A stretch of 64,000 nucleotides of DNA from an uncultured Bacteroides sp. (GTDB taxonomy: Bacteria; Bacteroidota; Bacteroidia; Bacteroidales; Bacteroidaceae), in NCBI GenBank assembly GCA_947038155.1, contig CAMQVH010000003.1:62001-126000 (forward strand). The letters are read 5' to 3'. How positions within the stretch are numbered: position 1 is the first letter of the stretch; every line of letters starts with the position of its first letter. This document shows, piece after piece, positions 53,097 through 63,406 of the stretch. Position numbers and translations under genes: made by a program. Under the pieces are notes generated by a model that was not told the DNA's origin, searched no databases, and saw only the letters and a program-made list of their open reading frames with translations.

Positions 53097-55508
53097 ATGA
53101 AGAGATTTTATCTGGCTATAGCAATGATATTCGTTGGCGTGTCGGTTCTTTGGAGCCAGCATGCCAATGTCGTTTGGGATACTCCCAGCCGGAATTCCTC
53201 CGAATCGATGCCATGCGGCGGGGGAGATATCGGCATGAATGTATGGGTAGAAGAAGGGGATATACTGTTTTATCTGAGCAGGAGCGGTACGTTCGATGAA
53301 AACAACTGCCAGTTGAAGCAGGGACGTTTTCGCCTCCGGTTATCTCCCAATCCTTTTGAAGACGCAAAGGATTTCCGGCAGGAATTAAAGCTGATCGACG
53401 GTTATGTTGAAATCTCCGCCGAAGGGACACAAGTACAACTCTGGGCAGATGTCTTTCATCCGGTAGTACACATCGAAGTGGTTAATGACCGGCCTTTGCA
53501 GGCGGAAATCTTTTATGAAAACTGGAGATACCAGGATCGGCTGATCAGAAAAGGAGAGGGGCAGCAATGTTCCTATAAGTGGGCTCCTCCAAAAGGAACG
53601 ATGACGCATGCCGACTTCATTTCATTGGAGAATTCATCCGAAAAGGATAGTAAACGCCTTTTGTTTTATCATCGTAATGCGGAAGAGACAGTGTTTGACG
53701 TGGCAGTTGCCCAGCAAGGGATGAATGAAGTGAAGTCGCAGATGATGAATCCTCTTAAAAATCTGACTTTCGGAGGGTATCTGTCAGGAGAGAATCTGGA
53801 ATATATAGGCACTTCAGACAGTGTATATGCCGGAACTGATTACCGCGCCTGGGGATTTCGTTCTCTGAAAGCTTCTAAAAAGCATCATTTCTCAGTTGTG
53901 TTACACACAGAACAGACGGAAACCGTCACCCAATGGGAGCAAGGTCTGAAAACAGCCTGGCAACGAATTGCCCCACAAGGAAAGATATCGTCTAAAGTGG
54001 TATCACAGGATAAAAAACAAACCCGCCTATGGTGGAATGCTTTCTGGCAACGGAGTTTTATCGAAACGATCGGTGAAACCGAAAACAAGGAGAACAGCAA
54101 AGTAGAAAAAGAAACCGGAAATAAAGAAAAGAGCGACGCAAAAGATGCATTGAAAGAAATCACCCGAAACTACACTCTTTTCCGCTATATGCTGGGCTGC
54201 AATGCTTATGGCAGTGTCCCTACCAAATTCAACGGTGGTTTATTCACCTTCGATCCCTGCCACATAGACGAGAAGCAGGCATTCACTCCTGACTACCGAA
54301 AGTGGGGAGGAGGAACGATGACTGCACAGAATCAGCGTCTTGCCTACTGGCCAATGCTGAAAAGCGGTGACTTCGACATGATGCCTTCCCAATTCAATTT
54401 CTATAACCGGATGTTGAAGAATGCGGAACTCCGCAGCCATGTATATTGGCAACACGAGGGAGCCTGCTTCTGTGAGCAGATAGAAAACTTCGGCTTACCC
54501 AATCCCGCAGAATATGGTTTCAAACGTCCGGCTTGGTTTGACAAAGGACTGGAATACAATGCGTGGCTGGAATATGAATGGGATACTATTCTTGAATTTT
54601 GCCAGATGATTCTGGAAACGAAGAATTATGCCGGTGCCGACATAACTCCGTATTTGCCTTTGATTGAAAGTTCGCTGACCTTTTTCGACGAACATTATCG
54701 GCTACTCGCTTCCCGTCGGGGACGCAAAGCACTGGATGGTGACGGACACCTGATACTGTTCCCCGGCTCTGCCTGCGAAACTTACAAGATGACCAACAAC
54801 GCCAGCAGCACCATCGCCGCACTGCGAACTGTATTGGAGACTTACATCAAGGTTTGCAACAACGAAAAGTGGCAAAAGATGCTGGAAACAATTCCTCCGG
54901 TTCCATTACGCTATATCGAAGTCAAGGATTCTCTTAATCTTCAGACTTCTACCATGACTCCGGCATGGAAACAAACGATTTCTCCCGCCAAAAGCTGGGA
55001 ACGAATCAACAATATAGAGACACCACAACTCTACCCGGTTTTTCCCTGGCGCATCTACGGAGTAGGCAAGGAAAATCTGGAAATAGCTCGTGATACGTAT
55101 TTCTATGACCCCGACGCACTCAAATTCCGCTCCCACACCGGATGGAAGCAAGACAACATCTGGGCAGCCTGTCTGGGGCTGACCGAAGAAGCCAAAAGCC
55201 TTTCTCTGGCAAAGCTATCAGATGGTCCCCACCGTTTTTCTGCCTTCTGGGGACCGGGATATGACTGGACACCCGACCACAACTGGGGAGGTAGCGGCAT
55301 GATAGGACTTCAGGAGATGCTCTTACAAACGAATGGAACACAAATACTTCTGTTCCCCGCCTGGCCCAAAGAATGGAACGTCCATTTCAAACTCCATGCT
55401 CCGGGCAATACGACGGTAGAAGCAACTTTAAAAGACGGAAAAGTAACAATCCTAAAGGTGTCACCGGAAAGCAGAAAGAAAGACATTGTTATAATGATAG
55501 AAAAATAA
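53097..55508 (+). CDS. GH139 alpha-2-O-methyl-L-fucosidase-like
   Basis: The 803-residue protein has a signal peptide (about residues 1-20) and then VVWDTPSRNSSESMPCGGGDIGMNVWVE, the N-terminal domain (DUF5703-like) of enzymes related to GH95. The C-terminal two thirds form an (alpha/alpha)6 barrel (MLGCNAYGSVPTKFNGGLF, YWQHEGACFCEQIENFG, YDWTPDHNWGGSGM, LLFPAWPKEW). Length and operon place match the founding GH139 enzyme (BT0984 by memory), which releases 2-O-methyl-L-fucose from RG-II chain B. A Lys/Glu-rich insertion (about residues 325-350) interrupts the boundary between N-domain and barrel. The neighbours are the esterase (9 bp before) and GH2 (29 bp after). Confidence 0.83.
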   Translation: MKRFYLAIAMIFVGVSVLWSQHANVVWDTPSRNSSESMPCGGGDIGMNVWVEEGDILFYLSRSGTFDENNCQLKQGRFRLRLSPNPFEDAKDFRQELKLIDGYVEISAEGTQVQLWADVFHPVVHIEVVNDRPLQAEIFYENWRYQDRLIRKGEGQQCSYKWAPPKGTMTHADFISLENSSEKDSKRLLFYHRNAEETVFDVAVAQQGMNEVKSQMMNPLKNLTFGGYLSGENLEYIGTSDSVYAGTDYRAWGFRSLKASKKHHFSVVLHTEQTETVTQWEQGLKTAWQRIAPQGKISSKVVSQDKKQTRLWWNAFWQRSFIETIGETENKENSKVEKETGNKEKSDAKDALKEITRNYTLFRYMLGCNAYGSVPTKFNGGLFTFDPCHIDEKQAFTPDYRKWGGGTMTAQNQRLAYWPMLKSGDFDMMPSQFNFYNRMLKNAELRSHVYWQHEGACFCEQIENFGLPNPAEYGFKRPAWFDKGLEYNAWLEYEWDTILEFCQMILETKNYAGADITPYLPLIESSLTFFDEHYRLLASRRGRKALDGDGHLILFPGSACETYKMTNNASSTIAALRTVLETYIKVCNNEKWQKMLETIPPVPLRYIEVKDSLNLQTSTMTPAWKQTISPAKSWERINNIETPQLYPVFPWRIYGVGKENLEIARDTYFYDPDALKFRSHTGWKQDNIWAACLGLTEEAKSLSLAKLSDGPHRFSAFWGPGYDWTPDHNWGGSGMIGLQEMLLQTNGTQILLFPAWPKEWNVHFKLHAPGNTTVEATLKDGKVTILKVSPESRKKDIVIMIEK

Positions 55509-55537
55509 AAAAAAAGAATACATAAATAAAAAGCACT

Positions 55538-58186
55538 ATGAATAAAAGACCGTTTTTAATCTTATCCCTATTTCTACTGCTATTCTCCTTCGATGGGCAG
55601 GCAGCAGATACTTACCGTCCCGAAACATCGGTTGCCGGATTTATTCCGCTTCCCGATTGCGGGCGACAAGTATATAACTTCAATCCGGGATGGCGATTCT
55701 TCAAAGGCGATATCCGGGGGGCGGAAGCTGTAAATTTTGACGATCGTTCCTGGAAGGTCGTTTCTACTCCTCACACAGTGGAACTGATGCCCGCCGAAGG
55801 CAGTGGTTGCCGCAATTATCAGGGTCCTGCGTGGTATCGCAAGCATTTTGTAGTTCCCACCGCGACGAAAGGACAGCGTGTACTCCTTCATTTTGAAGCG
55901 GCAATGGGAAAGCAAGTACTTTACCTGAACGGCAAACGTGTCCAGGAACATCTTGGAGGTTATCTGCCTTTCACACTGGACTTGACGGCAAACGGCGTAC
56001 AAGCCGGAGACTCCTGCCTCCTTGCCGTCTATACCGACAACAGCAACGATAAATCATACCCTCCCGGAAAGCCCCAATACACACTGGATTTTGCTTATCA
56101 TGGAGGTATCTATCGTGATGTATGGATGATTGCCAAATCTCCGGTTGCCATTACCGATGCCATCGACTCCCGCACAGTTGGCGGTGGCGGCGTATTCGTT
56201 CACTTTGACAAGATCAGCGAGAAGAGCGCACAAGTATATGTAGAAACGGAGATTCAGAACGATAATACCCGTTCGGAATCCGTCACTATAGAAACGACCC
56301 TTACAGATGCCGAAGGCAACGTTATCAAACGTACGTCCGGCAAACTTTCTCTGAACTCCGGAGAAAAGAAATCAATCCGTCAGCAGATGGAAGTGAGGAA
56401 TCCGAAACTCTGGTCACCGGATGCTCCTTATCTATATAGAGTACAATCCCGCATAAAGAAAGGAAACCGTTTCATTGACGGAGGAACGACCCGTATCGGT
56501 ATCCGCCTAGCGGAATTTCGTGGCAAGGAGGGTTTCTGGCTGAATGGAAAACCTTTCGGACAATTAGTCGGAGCCAATCGTCATCAGGACTTCGCATACG
56601 TAGGCAATGCTCTTCCCAATTCACAGCAATGGCGTGATGCAAAGCGTCTGCGTGATGCAGGATGTACCATCATCCGTGTAGCGCATTACCCGCAGGACCC
56701 ATCCTTTATGGATGCCTGTGACGAACTCGGCTTGTTTGTCATCGTCGCTACTCCTGGCTGGCAATACTGGAACAAAGACCCGAAATTCGGAGAACTGGTT
56801 CATCAGAATACCCGTGAGATGATTCGTCGTGACCGCAATCATCCTTCCGTGCTGATGTGGGAACCCATTCTGAATGAGACTCGCTATCCGCTCGACTTTG
56901 CACTGAAGGCACTTGAAATTACGAAGGAAGAATATCCGTATCCGGGACGTCCGATAGCCGCTGCCGATGTGCATTCTGCCGGTGTAAAGGAACATTACGA
57001 TGTAGTCTACGGCTGGCCGGGTGATGACGAAAAGGAGGACAAACCGGAACAATGCATCTTCACCCGTGAATTCGGAGAAAACGTAGATGACTGGTATGCC
57101 CACAACAACAATAACCGTGCAAGCCGCAGTTGGGGTGAACGTCCGCTGCTGATACAGGCACTTTCTCTGGCTAAAAGTTATGATGAGATGTACCGCACTA
57201 CCGGTCAGTTTATCGGTGGCACACAGTGGCATCCGTTCGATCACCAACGTGGTTATCACCCCGATCCATACTGGGGAGGTATTTATGACGCTTTCCGTCA
57301 GAAAAAGTATGCGTATGAAATGTTCCGCAGCCAATCTCCGGCAAGCCTCCAACATCCGTTGGCAGAATGCGGACCGATGATATTCCTTGCTCATGAAATG
57401 TCACAATTCTCCGATAAGGATGTAGTGGTATTCAGTAACTGTGACTCCATCCGCCTTTCTATCTACGATGGAACAAAAACATGGACCAAACCTGTGGTAC
57501 ATGCCAAAGGGCATATGCCGAACGCACCTGTCATCTTCGAAAATGTATGGGATTTCTGGGAAGCGCGCGGATACAGTTATACTCAAAAGAACTGGCAGAA
57601 AGTAAATATGGTTGCCGAAGGTATTATCGACGGGAAAGTAGTATGTACCCAAAAGAAAATGCCTTCCCGCCGGTCTACCAAACTTCGCTTGTATGCAGAT
57701 ACTCAAAAAGTAAACTTGGTAGCGGACGGTTCGGATTTTATAGTAGTAGTTGCCGAAGTGACGGACGATAGCGGAAACGTTCGTCGTCTGGCAAAGGAAA
57801 ATATCGTATTCACGGTAGAAGGGGAAGGAGAAATCATTGGTGACGCAAGGATCGGCGCCAACCCTCGTGCCGTAGAATTCGGTTCGGCTCCTCTGCTGAT
57901 CCGTTCCACACGAAAAGCCGGGAAGATTAAAGTGAAAGCTCATGTACAATTTGAAGGGACTCAGGCTCCGACTGCCGCTGAAATGGAATTTGAAAGTGTT
58001 CCTGCGGAGCTTCCTTTCTGTTATGACGAGAAGTACTGTATTAGTCAGGACACACCCTCATTAACTGTAAAAGCTACTTTATTCGAGAATGCAACCGACG
58101 GCAAAGTGCAACTGACAGAAGAAGAACGACAACGGGTGTTGGATGAAGTGGAACGGCAACAAACTGAATTTGGAATAGAAAAGTGA
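55538..58186 (+). CDS. GH2 glycoside hydrolase (probable alpha-L-arabinopyranosidase)
   Basis: The 882-residue secreted protein (signal to about residue 22, DGQAA) has the GH2 jelly roll (about 45-215), an immunoglobulin-like domain, a TIM barrel and C-terminal DUF4982-like and beta domains. Glu447 in PILNETRY is the acid/base and Glu511 in TREFGEN the nucleophile. The context differs from LacZ. The counterpart in the RG-II locus (BT0983 by memory) is an alpha-L-arabinopyranosidase acting on chain B. This is possible for GH2 because alpha-L-arabinopyranose is stereochemically like beta-D-galactose. It ends the GH106-esterase-GH139-GH2 operon. Confidence 0.85.
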   Translation: MNKRPFLILSLFLLLFSFDGQAADTYRPETSVAGFIPLPDCGRQVYNFNPGWRFFKGDIRGAEAVNFDDRSWKVVSTPHTVELMPAEGSGCRNYQGPAWYRKHFVVPTATKGQRVLLHFEAAMGKQVLYLNGKRVQEHLGGYLPFTLDLTANGVQAGDSCLLAVYTDNSNDKSYPPGKPQYTLDFAYHGGIYRDVWMIAKSPVAITDAIDSRTVGGGGVFVHFDKISEKSAQVYVETEIQNDNTRSESVTIETTLTDAEGNVIKRTSGKLSLNSGEKKSIRQQMEVRNPKLWSPDAPYLYRVQSRIKKGNRFIDGGTTRIGIRLAEFRGKEGFWLNGKPFGQLVGANRHQDFAYVGNALPNSQQWRDAKRLRDAGCTIIRVAHYPQDPSFMDACDELGLFVIVATPGWQYWNKDPKFGELVHQNTREMIRRDRNHPSVLMWEPILNETRYPLDFALKALEITKEEYPYPGRPIAAADVHSAGVKEHYDVVYGWPGDDEKEDKPEQCIFTREFGENVDDWYAHNNNNRASRSWGERPLLIQALSLAKSYDEMYRTTGQFIGGTQWHPFDHQRGYHPDPYWGGIYDAFRQKKYAYEMFRSQSPASLQHPLAECGPMIFLAHEMSQFSDKDVVVFSNCDSIRLSIYDGTKTWTKPVVHAKGHMPNAPVIFENVWDFWEARGYSYTQKNWQKVNMVAEGIIDGKVVCTQKKMPSRRSTKLRLYADTQKVNLVADGSDFIVVVAEVTDDSGNVRRLAKENIVFTVEGEGEIIGDARIGANPRAVEFGSAPLLIRSTRKAGKIKVKAHVQFEGTQAPTAAEMEFESVPAELPFCYDEKYCISQDTPSLTVKATLFENATDGKVQLTEEERQRVLDEVERQQTEFGIEK

Positions 58187-58254
58187 GCTTGGTCGAAACT
58201 GAATGACAGATCAATATGCTTCATTCTTTCAGACCTGAGTTATATCGAACACAG

Positions 58255-58326
58255 GCTATTAGCAAAAATGAATAAGCTAATAGCTAATCTGGTTTTGCTA
58301 ATAGCTAATTCAGTTTTGCTAATAGC
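58255..58326. repeat. Four-unit 21-bp dyad array
   Basis: Nine-base dyads start at 58255 (GCTATTAGC), 58276, 58297 and 58318 (all GCTAATAGC), exactly 21 bp apart. The last three extend to GCTAATAGCTAAT and share TTTT before them. The architecture mirrors the 22-bp array at 26.5 kb with a different unit sequence. It lies 69 bp after the GH2 stop. Confidence 0.85.
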
Positions 58327-58360
58327 TAATTTTTGGCTTGTTGACAGCTTAATTTCGGAA

Positions 58361-58668
58361 CTTCAAAATCCAGTAAAGTCTAAAAGTCCATATTAGGTTT
58401 TTCAAAAATGCATAAATGAAGAAAATAAGTTCTCACAGAAAGGGAATAATGGTGATATATATATACATAAACCTTAAATAGGCTCTGTTTTTATATCCTA
58501 TCATGAAATATTTCCCGAACATATTGGGAACCGGTAGCAAGAATCGTGTTTCTAAAAAAGCAAATAGGCGTTACAAAGCTTATAGATGTGTTTTTATAGG
58601 TTTATTTACCCCTTTTGTTCTTTTTGAAAAGCCTAATACTGGATTTTTAGACTTTACTGGAATTTGAG
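58361..58668. repeat. 48-bp inverted repeats around 212 bp upstream of the HTCS gene
   Basis: Bases 58361-58408 and 58621-58668 are inverted repeats, about 43 of 48 positions matching with two small offsets; the shared core is CCAGTAAAGTCTAAAA. The interior has no open frame or promoter match. Flanks show no clear target duplication. It may be a MITE-like element, a second invertible segment, or a long RNA stem. The rest of 58187-58924 holds the dyad array and the HTCS promoter. Confidence 0.8.
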
Positions 58669-58860
58669 AATGAAAAATGAGGTAGTTTAGATCGAAATAC
58701 AGCATTTAATGTAAGTACTTAAATATGACATTCGCTTTTGTTGAATCTTTGCTTCGGATCATTGCTTTCGGGCTGTTTCCAATTCAGCTTTAGCACTGAA
58801 ATTCTCGCGAAATTTCAATGAATATCTTCGATGATAAAAAAGATAAGTTATAAAATTCAG

Positions 58861-58891
58861 TTTCTTTTTTAAAGATAAAATAGTATCTTTG
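58861..58891 (+). promoter_or_regulatory. Promoter of the HTCS gene
   Basis: TTTC at 58861-58864, a 19-bp spacer and a perfect -7 box TATCTTTG at 58884-58891 fit the Bacteroides promoter pattern with one -33 mismatch. Transcription would start near 58898, 27 bp before the ATG. Confidence 0.65.
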
Positions 58892-58924
58892 ATGCAAGAT
58901 TCATTTCCACTAATATAATATACA

Positions 58925-61900
58925 ATGAAGAAACACTTCTTTTTTATATTTATGTTTCTCTTGATGACGAGAATCTGTGCTTTTGCCTACCCTAACATGA
59001 TTGTTGAACATTATACGGCCGAACGAGGCTTACCCAATAATATCGTCAATTGTACACTGAAAGGGCAGGACGGATTTGTATGGTTCGGCACCTGGTACGG
59101 ACTATGCAGTTTCGACGGTACCAAATTCCGTTCCTATGATAATCATGACGGATTTTACTCCGCAGATATTCCTCCCCGTAAGATTCAGCGTATTGTAGAA
59201 GACAGGAACGGATACCTTTGGATCAAGACTATCGACCGCAAACTCTATCTGTTTGATAAGAAACATGAAAGTTTCCACGCAGTGTATGACGATGTAAAAG
59301 AGTACTCTGAAAATATTCAGATTATCAAGATACAGACGACAGATGACGGAGACGTACTGCTGCTGACCAAAGATAAAAGCCTGCTGCGTGCAAATACAGA
59401 CCAGAACGGTAAAATCATCATGAAGCAGTTGCACGATTCGCGTCCCAATGTCAACGTCTACGACTTACGCCTCAAGCATAATGTGTTTTGCGAAACTGCC
59501 GAGTTTATCAATTGGATCGGTATGGACTATCAGATTCTTTCATTAAGAAAAGGAGAGGCTCTGAAAGATAAGCCTGTCGACTTTATTCAAAAGAAAGTTT
59601 CTGCCAATCCGGACCAGTTCACTTGTGCTTCCTACAGTTCCAAATTCTTATGGCTGGGAGATAAGAACGGACATATTTATAGCGTCGATCCGCAAAATGG
59701 AGTAGTCAACCGCTACGAAATACCGGAGATTGATCAACCGATTTCCAATATACTGGTCACTGAATCAGGATTAATGTATATCACCACCGTTGATGGTGCG
59801 TATGAATATAACATCGGCTACAAACAACTGACCAAACTACCGTTCTCCATCGCAGGGAAAAAAGTAGGAATGATATTCAATGACAAGTATGACAAAATTT
59901 GGTTTCAGGAAGGTAATGAGGCATTGACGTACTATGATCCTCTGAACAAAAGCAATCATCGCTTTCCTTTCCCCAAACAAAATGCCATTGGTAACTTTGA
60001 AAAGCAGGATGCCGGTGAACAGGGTATGTTTTTCCTCACCCCCGGTGGAGAAATTCTGCTCTTCGATAGGGAGAAACTGGAAATGACCCGTATCAATCAA
60101 CTGAAACCTTTTTCCGACGACCTTCCCGATCAACTCTTCTTTCATCTGTTGCTGGATAAAGACGGTATTCTTTGGCTGGCATCTACAGGCAGCGGAGTAT
60201 ACAAGGTTAACTTTCCCAAGAAGCAATTTCAACTGTTGACAGAAGTTTCTCCTGTCCCTGTAGACACAGAAAGAGCGACCTCTTGGAATCAGGGGATACG
60301 TGCACTGTATCAGGCTAAGAATGGAGACATCTGGGTCGGTACCCGTTGGCAGGCACTTTATCGTCTGGATAGCAACGGGCAGATAAAACAGGTTTTTACG
60401 GATCAGAATTATCTGATAGGCGCCGTATATCATATCATGGAAGATAAAGAAGGAAACTTGTGGTTTTCCACTAAGGGAAACGGACTTGTCAAAGCCGAAC
60501 CGGATATGAACTCACCACATGGTCTGCGTTTTACCCGCTATAAGAATGATCCCAAGAATCCGAATTCTATCAGTAACAATGATGTGTATTTCACTTATCA
60601 GGATAGTCAGGAGCGTATCTGGGTCGGTCTGTTGGGCGGAGGGCTGAACTTGATTTCCGAAGAAAACGGGACACTTGTATTCAAGCATAAATACAACGGA
60701 CTGAAACAATATCCCGCTTATGGTCTGTATATGGAAGTCCGTACAATGACAGAAGATGAAGACGGGCGTATCTGGGTAGGTACGATGGATGGTCTGATGT
60801 CTTTTGACGGACATTTTACGACTCCCGAACAGATTCAGTTTGAGACGTACCGACAGATCAGCGATCGTTCTAATGTGGCAGACAATGACATTTATGTACT
60901 ATATAAAGACAGTGATTCGCAAATTTGGGTGAGTGTATTCGGCGGAGGTCTGAATAAGCTGGTCCGCTATGACAAAGAAAAACGTGAACCGATATTCAAG
61001 TCATATGGCATACGTGAAGGAATGAATAACGATGTGGTCAAGTCCATCGTGGAAGATAAAAACGGAAATTTGTGGTTTACTACCGAAATTGGTCTGTCCT
61101 GCTTTAATAAGGCGACAGAGCAGTTCCGTAACTACGACAAATACGATGGTTTCCTGAATGTTGAACTGGAAGAAGGCAGTGCGTTGCGTGCATTGAACGG
61201 AGACTTATGGCTTGGTTCGCGACAGGGAATTCTGACATTCTCTCCTGATAAACTGGAGACACAACATACCAACTATGACACCCGTATCGTAGACTTTAAA
61301 GTATCCAAACGTAATCTTCGAAGTTTGAACGACTGTCCGATTCAGGAGTCTATCACATACACCGATGCACTTCAATTGAAGTATAATCAGTCTATGTTCA
61401 CAATCGAATTTGCTGCATTAAATTTCTACAATCAGAATCGCGTATCTTATCGTTACATACTCGAAGGGTATGAGAAGGAATGGCACTATAACGGCAAAAA
61501 CCGTATTGCTTCTTATACCAATGTTCCTCCCGGAGACTACATATTCCGTGTAGAAACGATGGATGAAGCTAATCCGGAACTTGTATCCACATGTACATTG
61601 GCTGTCACCATTCTCCCACCGTGGTGGCTGAGTTGGTGGGCTACTCTTATCTATGTAATCCTTGGCATCGCGGCCCTCTATTTCGGTCTGCGTCTGGCTT
61701 TCTTCATGATTAAAATGAAGAACGACATTTATATCGAGCAGAAAGTCTCGGAAATGAAAATCAAGTTCTTCACCAATATTTCTCATGAGCTTCGTACTCC
61801 TCTGACACTGATAAAAGGTCCGATACAAGAACTGAAGGAGCGGGAAGAACTGTCTCCGAAAGGACTGCAATACGTGGACCTGATGGAAAAGAATACAAAC

Positions 61901-63343
61901 CAAATGTTACAACTGGTCAATCAGATTCTTGATTTCCGAAAGATTCAGAATGGCAAGATGCGTCTGCACGTATCATTGATTGATTTCAATGAAATGATAG
62001 CTTCTTTCCAAAAAGAATTCCGTGTACTTTCGGAGGAAAATGAAATCAGTTTCACATTCCAACTGCCGGACGAACCGATTATGGTATGGGCAGATAAGGA
62101 TAAACTGAGCATTGTTATCCGCAACGTCATATCGAACGCGTTCAAATTTACTCCTTCCGGTGGAAGTATTTATGTAACTACCGGATTGACAGATGATGGA
62201 AAATCCTGCTATGTACGGGTAGAAGACAACGGTGTCGGCATTCCGCAAAATAAGCTGAGTGAAATTTTCGAGCGTTTCTCACAAGGAGAGAATGCGAATA
62301 ATCCACATTATCAGGGTACGGGCATCGGGCTGGCACTTTCCAAAGAAATAGTAAACCTGCATCACGGTATCATCCGTGCCGAAAGTCCGGAAGGGCAGGG
62401 GGCCGTATTTATTGTAGAGCTATTGCTGGACAAGGACCATTATCGTCCGTCGGAAGTAGACTTCTATGTCAGTGATACGGAAACTGCTCCTGCCGCTACA
62501 GACAAGGAGATGGTTATCGATTCAGAAAAGGAACCGGAGGAGGAACTGGAAATTGATGCTTCATTACCGACTCTTCTGCTGGTAGAGGATAATAAAGACT
62601 TATGCCAGCTGATAAAACTGCAATTGGAAGATAAATTCAACATCCATATAGCCAATAACGGCGTAGAAGGGCTGAAGAAAGTGCATCTGTATCATCCGGA
62701 CATCGTAGTGACCGATCAGATGATGCCGGAAATGGACGGACTGGAAATGCTGCAATCTATCCGGAAGGATTTTCAGATCAGCCATATCCCTGTTATTATT
62801 CTGACAGCCAAGAACGATGAAGGTGCCAAGACCAAAGCGATCACTCTGGGTGCGAACGCATATATAACCAAACCATTCAGCAAAGAGTATCTGTTGGCAC
62901 GGATCGATCAGTTGCTCGGCGAACGGAAACTGTTCCGCGAACGTATCCGCCAGCAAATGGAGAACCAGACGACAACGGAAGAAGACAGCTACGAACAATA
63001 TCTAGTGAAGAAAGATGTGCAGTTCCTTGAAAAGATACACCAAGTGATCGAGGAAAACATGGACGACAGTGATTTCAATATTGATACGATCGCTTCCGGC
63101 ATCGGACTGAGCCGTTCGGCATTCTTCAAAAAGCTGAAAAGCCTTACCGGACTGGCACCTGTCGACCTGGTAAAGGAGATTCGCCTGAATAAATCGATCG
63201 AACTGATTAAAAATACGGATTTGAGTGTTTCGGAAGTGGCGTTTGCTGTCGGATTCAAAGATTCGGGCTACTATAGCAAGTATTTCCGCAAGAAATATAA
63301 TCAGACTCCCCGTGAATATATGAATGAATGGCGGAAAGGATAG
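58925..63343 (+). CDS. Hybrid two-component system (HTCS) regulator
   Basis: The 1472-residue membrane protein has a signal peptide (about 1-22), a periplasmic two-propeller sensor of Reg_prop repeats (about 25-770; recurring NLWFST, RIWVG and QIWVS motifs), a Y_Y_Y domain (about 810-890), one membrane helix (about 900-930), HisKA with His954 in NISHELRTPLTLI, HATPase_c (NAFKFTPSGG, GTGIGLALSKEI), a receiver with Asp1264 in VVTDQMMPEMDG, and an AraC-type helix-turn-helix (about 1370-1468, SVSEVAFAVGFKDSGYYSKYF). HTCS proteins bind oligosaccharides in the periplasm and activate their utilisation genes. Position makes it the RG-II sensor of this locus, presumably controlling operons on both sides. 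Confidence 0.95.
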   Translation: MKKHFFFIFMFLLMTRICAFAYPNMIVEHYTAERGLPNNIVNCTLKGQDGFVWFGTWYGLCSFDGTKFRSYDNHDGFYSADIPPRKIQRIVEDRNGYLWIKTIDRKLYLFDKKHESFHAVYDDVKEYSENIQIIKIQTTDDGDVLLLTKDKSLLRANTDQNGKIIMKQLHDSRPNVNVYDLRLKHNVFCETAEFINWIGMDYQILSLRKGEALKDKPVDFIQKKVSANPDQFTCASYSSKFLWLGDKNGHIYSVDPQNGVVNRYEIPEIDQPISNILVTESGLMYITTVDGAYEYNIGYKQLTKLPFSIAGKKVGMIFNDKYDKIWFQEGNEALTYYDPLNKSNHRFPFPKQNAIGNFEKQDAGEQGMFFLTPGGEILLFDREKLEMTRINQLKPFSDDLPDQLFFHLLLDKDGILWLASTGSGVYKVNFPKKQFQLLTEVSPVPVDTERATSWNQGIRALYQAKNGDIWVGTRWQALYRLDSNGQIKQVFTDQNYLIGAVYHIMEDKEGNLWFSTKGNGLVKAEPDMNSPHGLRFTRYKNDPKNPNSISNNDVYFTYQDSQERIWVGLLGGGLNLISEENGTLVFKHKYNGLKQYPAYGLYMEVRTMTEDEDGRIWVGTMDGLMSFDGHFTTPEQIQFETYRQISDRSNVADNDIYVLYKDSDSQIWVSVFGGGLNKLVRYDKEKREPIFKSYGIREGMNNDVVKSIVEDKNGNLWFTTEIGLSCFNKATEQFRNYDKYDGFLNVELEEGSALRALNGDLWLGSRQGILTFSPDKLETQHTNYDTRIVDFKVSKRNLRSLNDCPIQESITYTDALQLKYNQSMFTIEFAALNFYNQNRVSYRYILEGYEKEWHYNGKNRIASYTNVPPGDYIFRVETMDEANPELVSTCTLAVTILPPWWLSWWATLIYVILGIAALYFGLRLAFFMIKMKNDIYIEQKVSEMKIKFFTNISHELRTPLTLIKGPIQELKEREELSPKGLQYVDLMEKNTNQMLQLVNQILDFRKIQNGKMRLHVSLIDFNEMIASFQKEFRVLSEENEISFTFQLPDEPIMVWADKDKLSIVIRNVISNAFKFTPSGGSIYVTTGLTDDGKSCYVRVEDNGVGIPQNKLSEIFERFSQGENANNPHYQGTGIGLALSKEIVNLHHGIIRAESPEGQGAVFIVELLLDKDHYRPSEVDFYVSDTETAPAATDKEMVIDSEKEPEEELEIDASLPTLLLVEDNKDLCQLIKLQLEDKFNIHIANNGVEGLKKVHLYHPDIVVTDQMMPEMDGLEMLQSIRKDFQISHIPVIILTAKNDEGAKTKAITLGANAYITKPFSKEYLLARIDQLLGERKLFRERIRQQMENQTTTEEDSYEQYLVKKDVQFLEKIHQVIEENMDDSDFNIDTIASGIGLSRSAFFKKLKSLTGLAPVDLVKEIRLNKSIELIKNTDLSVSEVAFAVGFKDSGYYSKYFRKKYNQTPREYMNEWRKG

Positions 63344-63406
63344 AAAGACCGATTACAAAATACTTTCTTAATCGTCTTTTTTAAAAACCTATTAAGATTC
63401 GGAAGA

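Noticed and set aside
58255-58326. Possible CRISPR array or replication iterons
   Set aside because: Spacers of 12 bp are too short for CRISPR, and no replication initiator gene is near to support iterons.
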